A stretch of DNA of 64,000 nt, taken from Onchocerca lupi (lineage: Eukaryota > Nematoda > Chromadorea > Rhabditida > Onchocercidae). The number at the start of each line of letters is the position of its first letter. The stretch's first letter is position 1. Positions 40,543 to 50,885 of the stretch are shown piece by piece. The stretch spans positions 1-64,000 of the forward strand of contig JAOVVO010000309.1 in assembly GCA_028564675.1 (NCBI GenBank), given 5' to 3'. The notes beneath the pieces are model-generated. The model saw only the letters and a program-made list of their open reading frames with translations. It was not told the origin of the DNA and made no database searches. Both the position numbers and the translations under genes were made by a program.

Positions 40543-40571
40543 CACGCGGAGCGTGGCCGGGTACAGCCAGT
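40543..40571 (+). repeat. Helitron 3' terminal hairpin and end
   Basis: A 5-bp stem CACGC/GCGTG with a GGA loop is followed by GCCGGGTACAGCCAGT. The layout equals that of copy A at 1041-1069 (CATGC/GCATG, GAA loop, ending CAACTAGT): the same stem and loop lengths, a GGG core, and CA[AG]C[TC]AGT at the end. Confidence 0.65.
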
Positions 40572-41635
40572 ATTAAAATAAAATAAAAATTAGATTTGAT
40601 TTTTATGCAATTGAATTGAAGCAAATATTAATCAAAACAAGAGTCAAAAATATTGTACTCAAAAAAATTTGTCACCATTTCTATCATGGAATGTTTATAA
40701 AATACTGTTAAACGATAATTGAACTTGGTTTCAAGATTCATTGAATTCACATCACCAATATTTGACGAAAAAAATTGATCAGAATTGAAGAAAAACAGAT
40801 TGATCAGAATTTAAGATCCGTTCAGCTGTTAAATTTTTAATTAAATTTCAAAAAATACAGTTTTTTCTCTACTTTAAATTCAAAGCGAGAAATTCTTTCA
40901 ATTTTTTTGAAAAATTTGTAGATAATATCATATCAAACAAGATTAGACAGAATTGATAAAATAAAATGATTTGAAAATCGTTAAATTCGAAAGTACAAAC
41001 GATTGCATAAATCAATTTTCCTTCATCATATATATATATATTTTTTTTTTATTACCGGAATTTCATTCTAATTAGTTGGTTATACTTTGTTTTAAATTAG
41101 TAATATTAAAATCGTTACAATTAGATTTGATATTTGTAACTATGCTTGCGATATAAATATCTAAATTGAAAGTTTCATCAAACTAGATCTTCTTATAATT
41201 TTTTCGGCAAATAACTGATACAAAAGTAAACTACATGCAATAAAAAAAAATAGAAAAGATGTAAAAAAATCGCAGATAAAGTTTGTAAAAAAAAATGCAA
41301 AGAATCATTGTAAATGTTAAATTATGGTAAAACGGCTAAATTAACAAATCAAATCTGTGAAAATGCAGTAATATTAATACAATCTTTTGTAACCACTTTA
41401 TTATCCATTTTAAATTAAAATATTCCATCATTTTTTAAAAAAGGGAGAAAAAATTTTGTTTTGTGATTATTTATTTAGAATAGTCTTTTATCATTTCACA
41501 CATACATATATATTTATATATACAAAATATTTCAATTTATTCCCAATTATTAAAATTTTTCGTTATATTTTTCCAAATGAATAATGCAACTAAAATGGAA
41601 TAATAATATTATAAACAAATTCATTTTTATTATAA

Positions 41636-43047
41636 TTACCAAAGGAAACACCAAGCTAAAGAAACATTAAGTATTGCAATGATAAGTGATAAAAATGATA
41701 AAACAGAAGCAGTGCATAATAAATAGTAACTATAGCCAAGACCAATGATAATCATTGATGGATATAATCCGCTGTGTCCTTCAGTATTTGAAAAATCTTC
41801 AAGTAAACCTATAGAAATAAAAAATAAAGACTTGAATAATAAAGTTCTTTTTTTTTTTCATTGAAAGAAGAAAAATATGATTGATGAAATGAAAAGTTTC
41901 GTTAGTGTTCAAATTTTTCAAATTTCAAATTTAGATATTATTATTGTTAGCAATTATTAAGCAATTACAGTGGAAAAACAAATCAGACTAAACATATTTA
42001 ATTTATTCTATCACTGATGTGTAATCAATTATTTCCTTTAAAGATTTTAATTAAGACAAATTAAATTACTTGAAATTTCAGAAAATCGTTCTGCATAATT
42101 AATCACCCCATAAAGTAACAGTATAAGTATGATTGCTGCAAAGGCACTAAATGGCGCTGCCATATATTCATAATTTTCACAGCAAAATTGTCGTGGTAAA
42201 AATAAATATAGAATAGCAATTAATTGGATAATTAATGATGATATTAATGTATACATTACTGATATTTCCCATGATGCACGATGCTAAAATTTATATGAAA
42301 TTGATTTAATAAAATATCGACTAAATGATTTATTAAAAGTTTTTTTGAAATTTGAAATTTAAGCAGCTACAATTTATTAATGACTCAAAAATATCAATTT
42401 TTAATGAATTTGATTTGAGAATATCAAAAATTTCTCTTCAGATTTTACATGAATTTTTGAAAAGATTAAAATAATCATATTTGTTGTTTTTAAAAAATAT
42501 ATAGCATAATGTAGATCTAATATTTCAACATATTTCATAAAATCATTAATTAATTAACTAACATCAAATATGTATTCACAAAAATCGATATCTGGCCTTT
42601 TATCTTTGCTTATTTTATTATTTTCGTTTCCTAAGTCTCCAAAGCATTGATATTGAAAAAGACCAATGGAAGCTGGTATTGCTGGACCTTGATTTAATAC
42701 TTCAGGTTTTTTTTCAAATGTTCGCCAAGCTAAAATAATTATTAGCATTTTTTTATGGAAATTATTAGTAAAATTTAATAGTATTTATTTTAAAATTTAT
42801 ATCGGTATAATATATTTATAAAACAATGGAGATATTTTTAATTGTTTATTTGATATATGATATTAATGCAATCATTAAAATAGAAATGATATTCTTGTTT
42901 ATTTGATATTACAAAAGATTTTCATAATTTTAAATTTTAAAATTTCATACGAATTTTACCAGGTGTAAGAAGAGAAATAAGAGTAAAATTCATCGTTAAA
43001 GCAATACAGATTCCAAATGCAAAACGACCAACATTTGATTCTTTCAT
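41636..43047 (-). CDS. Clc-like tetraspan membrane protein, paralog 3
   Basis: Four exons (43047-42960, 42729-42563, 42283-42070, 41808-41636) encode 213 residues, phases 1, 0, 1. Exon 2 (167 nt) equals that of paralog 2, and exon 3 (214 nt) equals that of paralog 4. TM1 is about 9-28 and the junction reads TPAW (W31). The first loop has GLFQYQC (G52-C58) and Cys80, the claudin-like Gly-Leu-aromatic-Cys-Cys pattern. TM2 is about 94-115 and TM3 about 126-147. TM4 is about 173-208 with a short tail ending AWCFLW. The FCCENYEYM segment between TM2 and TM3 is cytoplasmic by this topology. Function is unknown; likely a small plasma-membrane tetraspan of the nematode Clc-like family. The last exon lacks the double-Cys terminus of paralogs 1 and 2. 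Confidence 0.85.
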
Positions 43048-44235
43048 AATGTGAAAATTGTTTCACCTTTTTCACAATTATAAAAATGATAGAAAATGAC
43101 CAAGTTTTAACTTTTTATATCTTTCCAATTTTCATATTTTTTTTTTTTCATTTTCCAAATGATAAAAAATGATAATAAATGATAAAATATCATTTTTTAT
43201 TCTTCTTTTTTTTTTTTTTTTTTAAATTAAATGATGGAATATCATTTTTGAAACATTTTATTCATCTGACAAAATCGAGTCATTTTTAAATTATAAAAAA
43301 GCAAAATTTTATTAATTTCAAATATTTTTTTGAAAATATTATTAGTTTATGAGAATATCTTCTTAAGAAGATATATATATATTATTTTTAAATTTTTTGG
43401 AATGAATACATTTTCAAAAATCATATACATATGAAATTTGATAATTAACTCAACAATTTATTCCATTTCTATTCATTAATTAAAAATTGATCAATTATAA
43501 AAATATTGACAAGAAAATAAGTTTGAAAAATATCATCTTCATCTTGTGGAAAGTTTATCTTTATCACATGATCATATGTAAATGAATGAATTGAAATTGA
43601 AATACCGAAATTTTAATATTTATTATTTGAAATGTGAAGTAATAAGCTAAGCTTTTCATCATTTAATGTATCTGTCAATATTTCAATTAGTCTTTGCAGC
43701 TTTTTTTTTTGCTTTATTTTCAAAATTTTTGATTTCTTGCAATATTCGTTGCTTTTTTTTTTCTAACATTATGATTAATGATACTGTATAAATGTATGCA
43801 ATATCGATTATTTCTTTATTTGAAAATATTTTTATTAAATTTTAAACAAACAGATGTATTAAGAATAGTAATTATGTTAATTCATCACTTTTTGATGATT
43901 TTGTTTTTATATTGTCTATCTTGAAATTCGTCTTTTCTCGATATTTATTCACTTGTTTGTGTTATCTCTAAGAATTGTTGAGACAAATGAGTGACCGCAT
44001 TTTTTTCTTTTTTTTCATTCTAAAAAAAATATATTCTTAAGCTATTATTTTGATAATAGTTAAGAGAAAATTAAAATTTTTCTTTTTTTTTTTTTGTATA
44101 GTTTAAACATTTGAAAAAATTTCTTGCATAGTTTTAACATGAAAATATTTGAAAAAAAAAAAAAAAAAAAAAACGAGAAACCTATTAATGCACGTATTAA
44201 TATAAATTTATCAATTATTTAAAATATGACTGAAA
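43048..44235. other. Intergenic spacer, 1.2 kb
   Basis: Separates Clc-like paralog 3 from the upstream single-pass protein gene on the same strand. It is T/A-homopolymer rich with no exon seen. It should contain the paralog 3 promoter, unless the two genes share a transcript. Confidence 0.5.
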
Positions 44236-45732
44236 TTATAATGTTACTTTAGCATTATTATTAATCTTCTCGAGTTTTTTTACATCGTTGATAATATTCA
44301 AATGAGATGTTTCTCTTCTACTTGATGCGTTTGATTTAGGCATAATTTTTGGTGTGCTGAAAAAAATTTCTCAATAAATATAACGCATGAAATATTTTCG
44401 ATATTTATATATTTATACATATCCAAATGATAAGTTTTTTATACTGATAAATAAATTTCAAAAGTTTTACCCATTTCTTATTTCTACTTTTTCTGAATCC
44501 GTTCCAGTGATATTTTCCTATAAAAAGAAAAATTTGATAAATACCAATCATATTTAAAAATTTCATAAGTCAAAGAATAATGTATTTTGTCCAATTAAAT
44601 TCCATTTTTCAAGAAATTTTCAAGTTGTAGAATTGCTTCAAAATCAAACAAAAATAATGAGAAATAAAAAACTTAATAATAGAAAAGAAAAACTATTACA
44701 TTTCTCTTTAATCCTTAGTAAAATATTCCAATTATATCACTTTAAAAAATAAAATTAAATAAATCTACCGCATATTCACAGGATTTATTAAGTTATGTGT
44801 TTATTCTAGTAAAAATATTAAAATAATTTACCTTTTCCTGGGTCATATCGTTTATCGGATCTGTCGACGTGCCCAAAAAATTATTTTTAAGATTTTACGA
44901 AAACAATTTCGTGGAAAAAAAAATTCGAGATGTTCCGTAATTTAAATGATTAATTCAAATTTACCTATTATGTTGATGAATAATTTGTTTAAATTTCTTA
45001 AATTAAATCTTGATATAGCTCATATTTTTACTTTGACAGTTTATTTCTACTTTTTTATTCACACCTTTTTTTCATTAATTTTTTCATTTCTTTTTCAAAT
45101 TCATTACTTTTCTCTATCCTATAAAATACTTCATTTTATACGATGATAGCATTTATTAATCATGATAATTTTAATTGAATTATCAACCTTTTTCTATTTT
45201 AAGTGCTTTATCATTCATAGCTTCTTTCATCTTTTGTTTTCTACGTGCATGCCAAGTGTAGATTAGAGTAAAGATGACAGATATCATGATAGTGATAATT
45301 ATGATAATGAATGTAAGTGTTGGAACAATGTGCGATTCATCAAATTGATCTACATCATTCTCATCATACAATAATACCAAAACTTCTTCTGGTCTAAATT
45401 TAAAATAAGAAAAAAATATTGTTGCACGAATTTATTTATCATATCAAAGAAGAAATTTAAACATTCTTATCAAAAAATTTGTCAACGGAAAAAAGTTATC
45501 ATTTGGATTTATTTTCCAACATTATCAAAGTTTGCATTTATTTAATTCATCAAATTGTCAAAAAATTTGTTCAGTTTAAATTTCATAAAATTATTTTTCG
45601 TATTAATGCTTCATTAACAAATTTGTTTCCATTAGTAAATTGATAAAACATAAATTACTTCATACAATTAATTATTAGCATAAAATATTGAAATAAATGA
45701 ATAAATTAGCTAATTAACCTATCTGTCGTCAT
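44236..45732 (-). CDS. Small single-pass membrane protein, unknown family
   Basis: Five exons (45732-45719, 45393-45188, 44861-44833, 44517-44471, 44356-44236) give an open frame of 138 residues with consistent phases (2, 1, 0, 2). The first exon codes only MTTD plus two bases. The N-terminal part is acidic (YDENDVDQFDESH). A single membrane segment, about 26-53, is very Ile-rich. A stop-transfer cluster HARRKQKMK follows, then a hydrophilic tail of about 80 residues rich in Lys/Asn/Ser. No signal peptide is seen, so a type III orientation with a short acidic outside and a basic cytoplasmic tail is inferred. I do not recognise a family. The second exon is convincing; the small exons 1, 3 and 4 were chosen on splice sites and frame only and could be wrong. 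Confidence 0.6.
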
Positions 45733-46709
45733 TTTCGATGAATGTTGAATTTTTTTTTTTTTTTGCTAATCGTTTATTTGTTTTTAATTTTGAAATACTT
45801 GCCGCTTTTTTTTTTCTTCGTTGGTTGCTTGAAAACTTTTAAAATAAAAAAATTTTTTAACGAAAAATTTGGAATATTTTGCAAATCTAAAACTTATTCC
45901 TGTGAAATTATGGAAGCACAATTGTTAAAATTTCATGGAATTAATTTATATCACTTTGTATTTTAAGGTAAATACGAAAACTGGTGCTAATTTTTATTTC
46001 ACTCAAATTTTTTATCATTATGATATTTCATTGATAATACATCAAGACAATCAACAAAGAGAAAGTAAGCTATATTTTTAATTTAATTCATACAATTATC
46101 GAATTTAGTAGTATTCTCGAAATTAAATTCGTTATTTTCCTGATAAAGGAATGAAAAATTTCCTCGTTTTTTTTTTTTTTTTTTTTTGTATTTTGAAATC
46201 TGAAATTGAATTTAGCACACGTTATGATATTTCAAATAATTTTGATTCATTGATAAATGAAATGTGAATAATAAAACAGAACCATACAGTGCAAATAAAA
46301 ACTTGTAAAGTAAATAAAAGTTGTTGTTTCTTTAAAATAAATAGTAAAATTAATGAAATATTTTTTTAGGTAAATTTTTTTGACCAAAAAAAAAAAGGAA
46401 AAAAAAACCAACTTCTGAATCAGAAAAAAAATTTTTTTTTTTGTTATCCCATTTGTCATATCGAATTTTCCTTCAAAGGATTATATTTTTCATTTAGATC
46501 ACAATTTTGGTCTTTGATTTCTGATTTTTATCTTCAAATCATAATTGTTTCTCTTTTTTTCGATTTAGATTATTTGATCTTTTACAGGAATTTTGCCTTC
46601 TTTTTCAAACTTCTTATCCTATCTTATCTATTTTTCTTTTTTTCCTTGTAAAATTATCGAATTAATTAATGTTACATATAGCAATGAATTGAAAACGATA
46701 TATTCGAAA

Positions 46710-46779
46710 AAAATATTCGAAAAAAACTAAGATATCAGCAAAGAAATTTGCTGATATCTTAGTTTTTTTCGAATATTTT
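46710..46779. repeat. Perfect 33-bp inverted repeat with GAAA loop
   Basis: 46710-46742 and 46747-46779 are exact reverse complements, separated only by GAAA. Each arm holds AATATTCG, seven A (or T), and CTAAGATATCAGCAAA. The left arm is also preceded by a partial direct copy, TATTCGAAAA. It is too long and perfect for chance even in AT-rich DNA. Confidence 0.9.
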
Positions 46780-47489
46780 AGAAAATTAAAAGTACTTTTT
46801 GAAAAAAATTTTCCCATTTCAGCATTATTTATTATTAACAATTAATTGATAATGTTTTTATCATTGGGTTAATTTTTATTAAAATTGATTACCATTGGTT
46901 ATTATTTATTATTCTAAAACATTTAGCTTTCAAAAATAAAATTAAAAAGAAAAAAAAAAACAAAAATTCCAATTTTTATTTAAAACCATTTAGTAATCAT
47001 ATCATTTATTATCATCACTTCCTCATTTCTCTGTTCATATTAAATTAAGTAATAGTTTGAATTGTGCAAAATAATGTAAAGAATATTGAATATAAAAACA
47101 CTTTTCATTAATGTTTTGCAAAATTATGATAATATATATTTATTTATTTTTAATAAAATGATTCTTCTATTCGTATTTCCATTTTAAATTAAAACAAAAT
47201 CAAAATTTCTGAAAATTATCACAAATTAGAAATTTACTTTATTCTAATTTTTTTGTGGTGACTTAGTATTTTATAAATGTCAATAGCATACTGGAATTTA
47301 TTGTTTGATAAAATGATTACTGTTAAATTATCAAGCGATTTTTCATCATTGAATTTATCATTGAATTAATTGCGCATTATTCCTAAATAATAAATATCGA
47401 ACACAGGTAGAATGTTAGAATTAATCATTGATATTTTTTCTACCATTACAAACTTTTCAGTTTTAAGGAATAAAGTTTGATTAAAAGTT

Positions 47490-47960
47490 AGGAATGACCT
47501 TTGATCCATGAGTGCATACAGAAGATGCTTTGGATGCTATTGATATGTATATATATGAAAGTTTGATGCCATCTGATATATTTACAATGCAGGAACAATT
47601 ATCACTTCCGGAATAACACTATATTCAGTGGTATTTAGCATGATATGATATTGATATTTGATAATATACAATGATATTTATCCACAATTTCAAAAGCAAT
47701 ACCCTATTTTGTGATTAAATTTAAGCTAACATATAAGGTATTTTAATTTATGGAGCAAAAAAAAAAAAAAAAAAATGCTCTTGGAAATGTTCTCAATGCA
47801 ATAAAGAATCCAACTATCTGCTACCTTGGTTCTTCAGGTATCTCATATCAAGATAACATTAAACTACTCTTTATCAATTGCATTAATATAAAGATATCAT
47901 TCCGCTAGTTGGAGAAAATGAATACGAAAGATCGCAAATCATGAATATATGCATTTGATA
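47490..47960 (+). pseudogene. Possible gene relic
   Basis: One frame (about 47492-47690) reads GMTFDP-stop-VHTEDALDAIDMYIYES..., then LMPSDIFTMQEQLSLPE-stop-HYIQWYLA-stop, a composition unlike the Lys/Asn/Ile/Phe background. Farther on, NPTICYLGSSGISYQD and a Cys-rich CSWKCSQC reading occur in other frames. I do not recognise the family. It may be a decayed gene or a chance run. Confidence 0.25.
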
Positions 47961-48434
47961 ATTCTCTCGTCTAAAATGATGATAATGCTGGAATTAAATT
48001 TTCTCTACATTTGATAATAAGAAACTAATTGCTATTATACATCATGTTACGGTAAAATTTTTTTTAAAAAATAGTAAAAATTTATTCCAACTTTGAAAGA
48101 AACATCCAATATTTTTCATCAAACAATAATCAGTGATAAAAAATGACACAAACCATTCTATTCTTCAATCAAAATGCATTAAAAAATAAGTTAGATATAT
48201 ATCAAAAATTGTCAAAATAAACAAATTTTTTATTTTTATGATTCTCATAAAGATGAATGAATAGAAAATAAAATTTTCTGATACAATGAGATCGTTTAAT
48301 TTGAAATGATAACACAATAGTGGTAACAACTTTGGTAGAATAATTTTAATATCTACAAAAGTACATGACTTTTTGTTTACAATTGTCAAAAGTAATAAAT
48401 AAAAATGAAATATTTCGATGAAAAATTATATCAA

Positions 48435-50396
48435 TTAAAAAATTGTAATAGTATAATCGTAAAATTGAAAAATTTTCGGCCATTGACAGATAGTAATATA
48501 ATCAAGAATCCAACGGATTAACAAGGCCACGCAACCAACGTAAAAACCAATTCCAATACTTACGTTTACGCATTTGGCACAATTGGTACTTACTAATTGT
48601 CTCACGACATAATTTGCAACATCTGCAATTATTACATGAATAAATACAAAATATTGTAAGTAAAAATTATTTTTGAATTAATAAAAGTCCAACATACAAA
48701 TATTATCCGCCAAATATTCTGCAAATAAATGAGAAAATGTGAATTTTGGTATTTTTTCAATGAATTAATATCATTCTGATGTGCTTAACAAAAAGAAAAA
48801 ACAAAACAAATAAGTGACTTCCAAATTGGAATCCTTTTTTAATCCTTTTAAGTGTTAAAAACCTCGGGTTTCAAATTAAATCTTCAATTTTCATTTCCTG
48901 AATGTTTCTAGTACTGATGTAAATTTGAAATAAAATTTCCTCTCGAAGAAAAAGTTTCTAGATTGATTTTGATTTTTTTAAATGCACTAACCGATAGCAT
49001 ATTCATTGCAATAGGCAAATAAAAAGATAGCAATGGTGAAAAAAATTGTTAGGGTAAGATTAAATTCGAATATAAAGGTCATAGGTGACACATTGAATAA
49101 ATCTTGAATATCGTCATCATTCGTCACGATTATTAAGGCCACAATATCAAGGATGCTTGTAGCAATGATGAAAATCATAACAATACTATCCGATATTGGC
49201 TTTTGCTAAAAATTAAAAGATAAATTGAAAAATTGAAAGATTTTCCACTTTCAACAGAAATTTTTTTCTGATTAAAAAATGAAACAAATGAAAATATCAA
49301 CATTTTTGATCATCTAAATAAATTTTTCATTGGTTGAAATCAAATAAATTTTAAAAGTTTTTTTTTAAAGAAAATTTTTGATCTTCAAAAAGGGATAGGA
49401 ATAGAATAAAAAAAAAAAGCAAAATGAAATGATACTTACCGAAGACCATAGAGAACAGAAATGATCTGATTCATTCAACTGTAAAAATGAATTATAGATA
49501 TTGTCAGAAATTGTATTATTTCCATTTAATTCTATTTCCGTTCTCCAATTTGATTCTGTCATATCATTTCCATCAGGCAATATTGTATTATCGATAAATT
49601 GATCATTTATATTATCACTGTATGAACAACGATGTCTTAAGATACCCATCCGTCGAGGTATCACTAATTTTGATTTATTTAAAATCGATGGAACAAATGT
49701 GACATCATTATTCAATATTTTACTTTCCATTATTGCTTTATTGTCAACGGAATTCAGTAAATCATAACTATCAGACAAGATGAGATTTCGCCAATCTAAA
49801 AAAAGTAATGTAATTTTTGAAATTTCCATTTGTTTAATTTGAAAAAAAAATATTTATTATTTGATACAAACATTACTTATTTTTAAGATGTCAAACATTT
49901 TTGTTCCAAAAATTTTCAATATCTAAACAATGCAATAAAATACTAACTTTATAATTTCAAATGAAATCTGTTAAAAATATTTAAAAATAATCATATTCTC
50001 TTTGCTCAACTGATTTACTTATTTTTAATCGAAATTTCGGACAAAATTTTTATACATTGTTAAATTTGTATATTACAGAAATGTGTAACACCTTTTTAAT
50101 CTGATATAACTATTTAACGACTTCAATCGAAATAAAGGATATAAAAAAAAAATCAAATTTAATGAAACTTATCATAAAAAACTTTAAATCAAACGGTTTT
50201 TTAAAAAATTGGCGTTTTTTCATTCTCTGAAACAAAATAAAATGTAAGCTTAGTTCAAAAAATTCAACAATTGAAATTTTAATTATCAAATTAACAAACC
50301 TGGACTAAACAAAGCATAATTAGTAATGATGATAATCAATAGTTTCATTGCCGCATATACAAGTTGAAATTCATACATCTCATGACAATTCGTCAT
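48435..50396 (-). CDS. Divergent Clc-like tetraspan membrane protein, paralog 4
   Basis: Four exons (50396-50300, 49795-49440, 49205-48992, 48622-48435) encode about 284 residues, phases 1, 0, 1 as in the other paralogs. TM1 is about 12-31 and the junction gives SPDW (W34). The first extracellular loop is enlarged to about 120 residues by a 356-nt exon 2 (other paralogs 143-167 nt). It keeps the family elements MGILRHRC (Cys89) and a later Cys146 (DHFCSLW), and has NDV/NES/NNT-type sites. TM2 is about 158-177, TM3 about 192-216 and TM4 about 243-263. The last exon, joined directly, gives AID-VANYVVRQ, matching the Asp created at the same junction in paralogs 1 and 2. A 21-nt in-frame candidate micro-exon (48698-48718, AG/GT flanked) may be alternatively included. 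A second open frame across the last exon (ending near 48505) does not fit the family phase. Confidence 0.75.
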
Positions 50397-50729
50397 TTTT
50401 GCTGAAAAGTATATTATTTTAAGCAAAAATTATGCTATGTTAGCTCTTCTTACTTTTATAGAATAATTTTATACTTTGAGCATATCAGCTATGAACAAAC
50501 AATTACCTGAGACTATCCAGGTATTTTTATCATTGGATATTCTTTCTTTGTAAAAATGAGCGCTACTCCTTGATGGTTGCATTAATTCGGATCGACTGTT
50601 GCCATAACCGTTTTAGAAAACTCTGGAAAAAAGCTCGTGTTAGAAAAACTGATTCTGCTCAAAAATCCGAACCTTTTAAACCCTTCCGAACTCCTCCTCC
50701 TCTCCTGATCTCCAATGTGTCGATCATGA

Positions 50730-50885
50730 TTGGTCGACCTCCCTTTGTTTGTCAGTTAATCAGAGCGCTTTGGCGGTAAACATGTTATCGTTTTGGCGGG
50801 AAGCATGTTATCTTCTGTTTATTGTTTTGGGGCAAATATGTTTATTGGCCGTTGATCCATTCAAAACTACGCGCTTCTTGACCTT
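50730..50885 (-). mobile_element. Helitron-like repeat fragment, copy D (inverted)
   Basis: It carries CGCTTTGGCGGTAAACATGT, TTTTGGCGGGAAGCATGTTA and a third TTTTGGGGC...ATATGTTTAT module, then CAAAACTACGCGCTTCTTG. The order and modules match copy C and, in reverse complement, copies A and B. The preceding 170 bp (about 50560-50730) is also atypically rich in G+C and may belong to the same insertion, but is not shared with the other copies. Confidence 0.5.

Larger units (their letters stand above)
39780..40571 (+). mobile_element. Truncated Helitron-family element, 3' part
   Basis: This segment is clearly richer in G+C than its surroundings. It contains the decayed end of a Helitron helicase (39853-40160) followed by about 380 bp of non-coding sequence with CAGCAACAGCAACAG and CAGTTC-type repeats. 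It ends in a CACGC-GGA-GCGTG hairpin (40543-40555) and GGCCGGGTACAGCCAGT (to 40571). Helitron-type elements carry a short hairpin near the 3' terminus, so this fits. The 5' part, including any Rep domain, is missing, so the copy is dead. An open frame at 40234-40494 lies inside and has no recognised domain. Confidence 0.7.
39272..41635. other. Intergenic region carrying a Helitron remnant
   Basis: It lies between the convergent ends of cps-6 (+) and Clc-like paralog 3 (-). Host DNA here is featureless. The central part is the transposon remnant at about 39780-40571, preceded by a 48-nt T run. After 40571 the composition returns to the local AT-rich norm. Confidence 0.6.
45733..48434. other. 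Intergenic region with long hairpin and possible gene relic
   Basis: No intact gene was seen. It holds the 33-bp perfect inverted repeat at 46710-46779 and a stretch (about 47490-47960) with protein-like segments broken by stops. Confidence 0.5.

Noticed and set aside
48505..48622. Alternative reading of the last exon of Clc-like paralog 4 (Cys/Arg-rich, ending NPLDS)
   Set aside because: It needs a phase different from all three paralogs and would remove the fourth membrane segment.
50570..50779. 69-codon + strand frame with Arg/Pro-rich translation
   Set aside because: It overlaps the GC-richer dispersed repeat copy D, so its unusual composition comes from the repeat.
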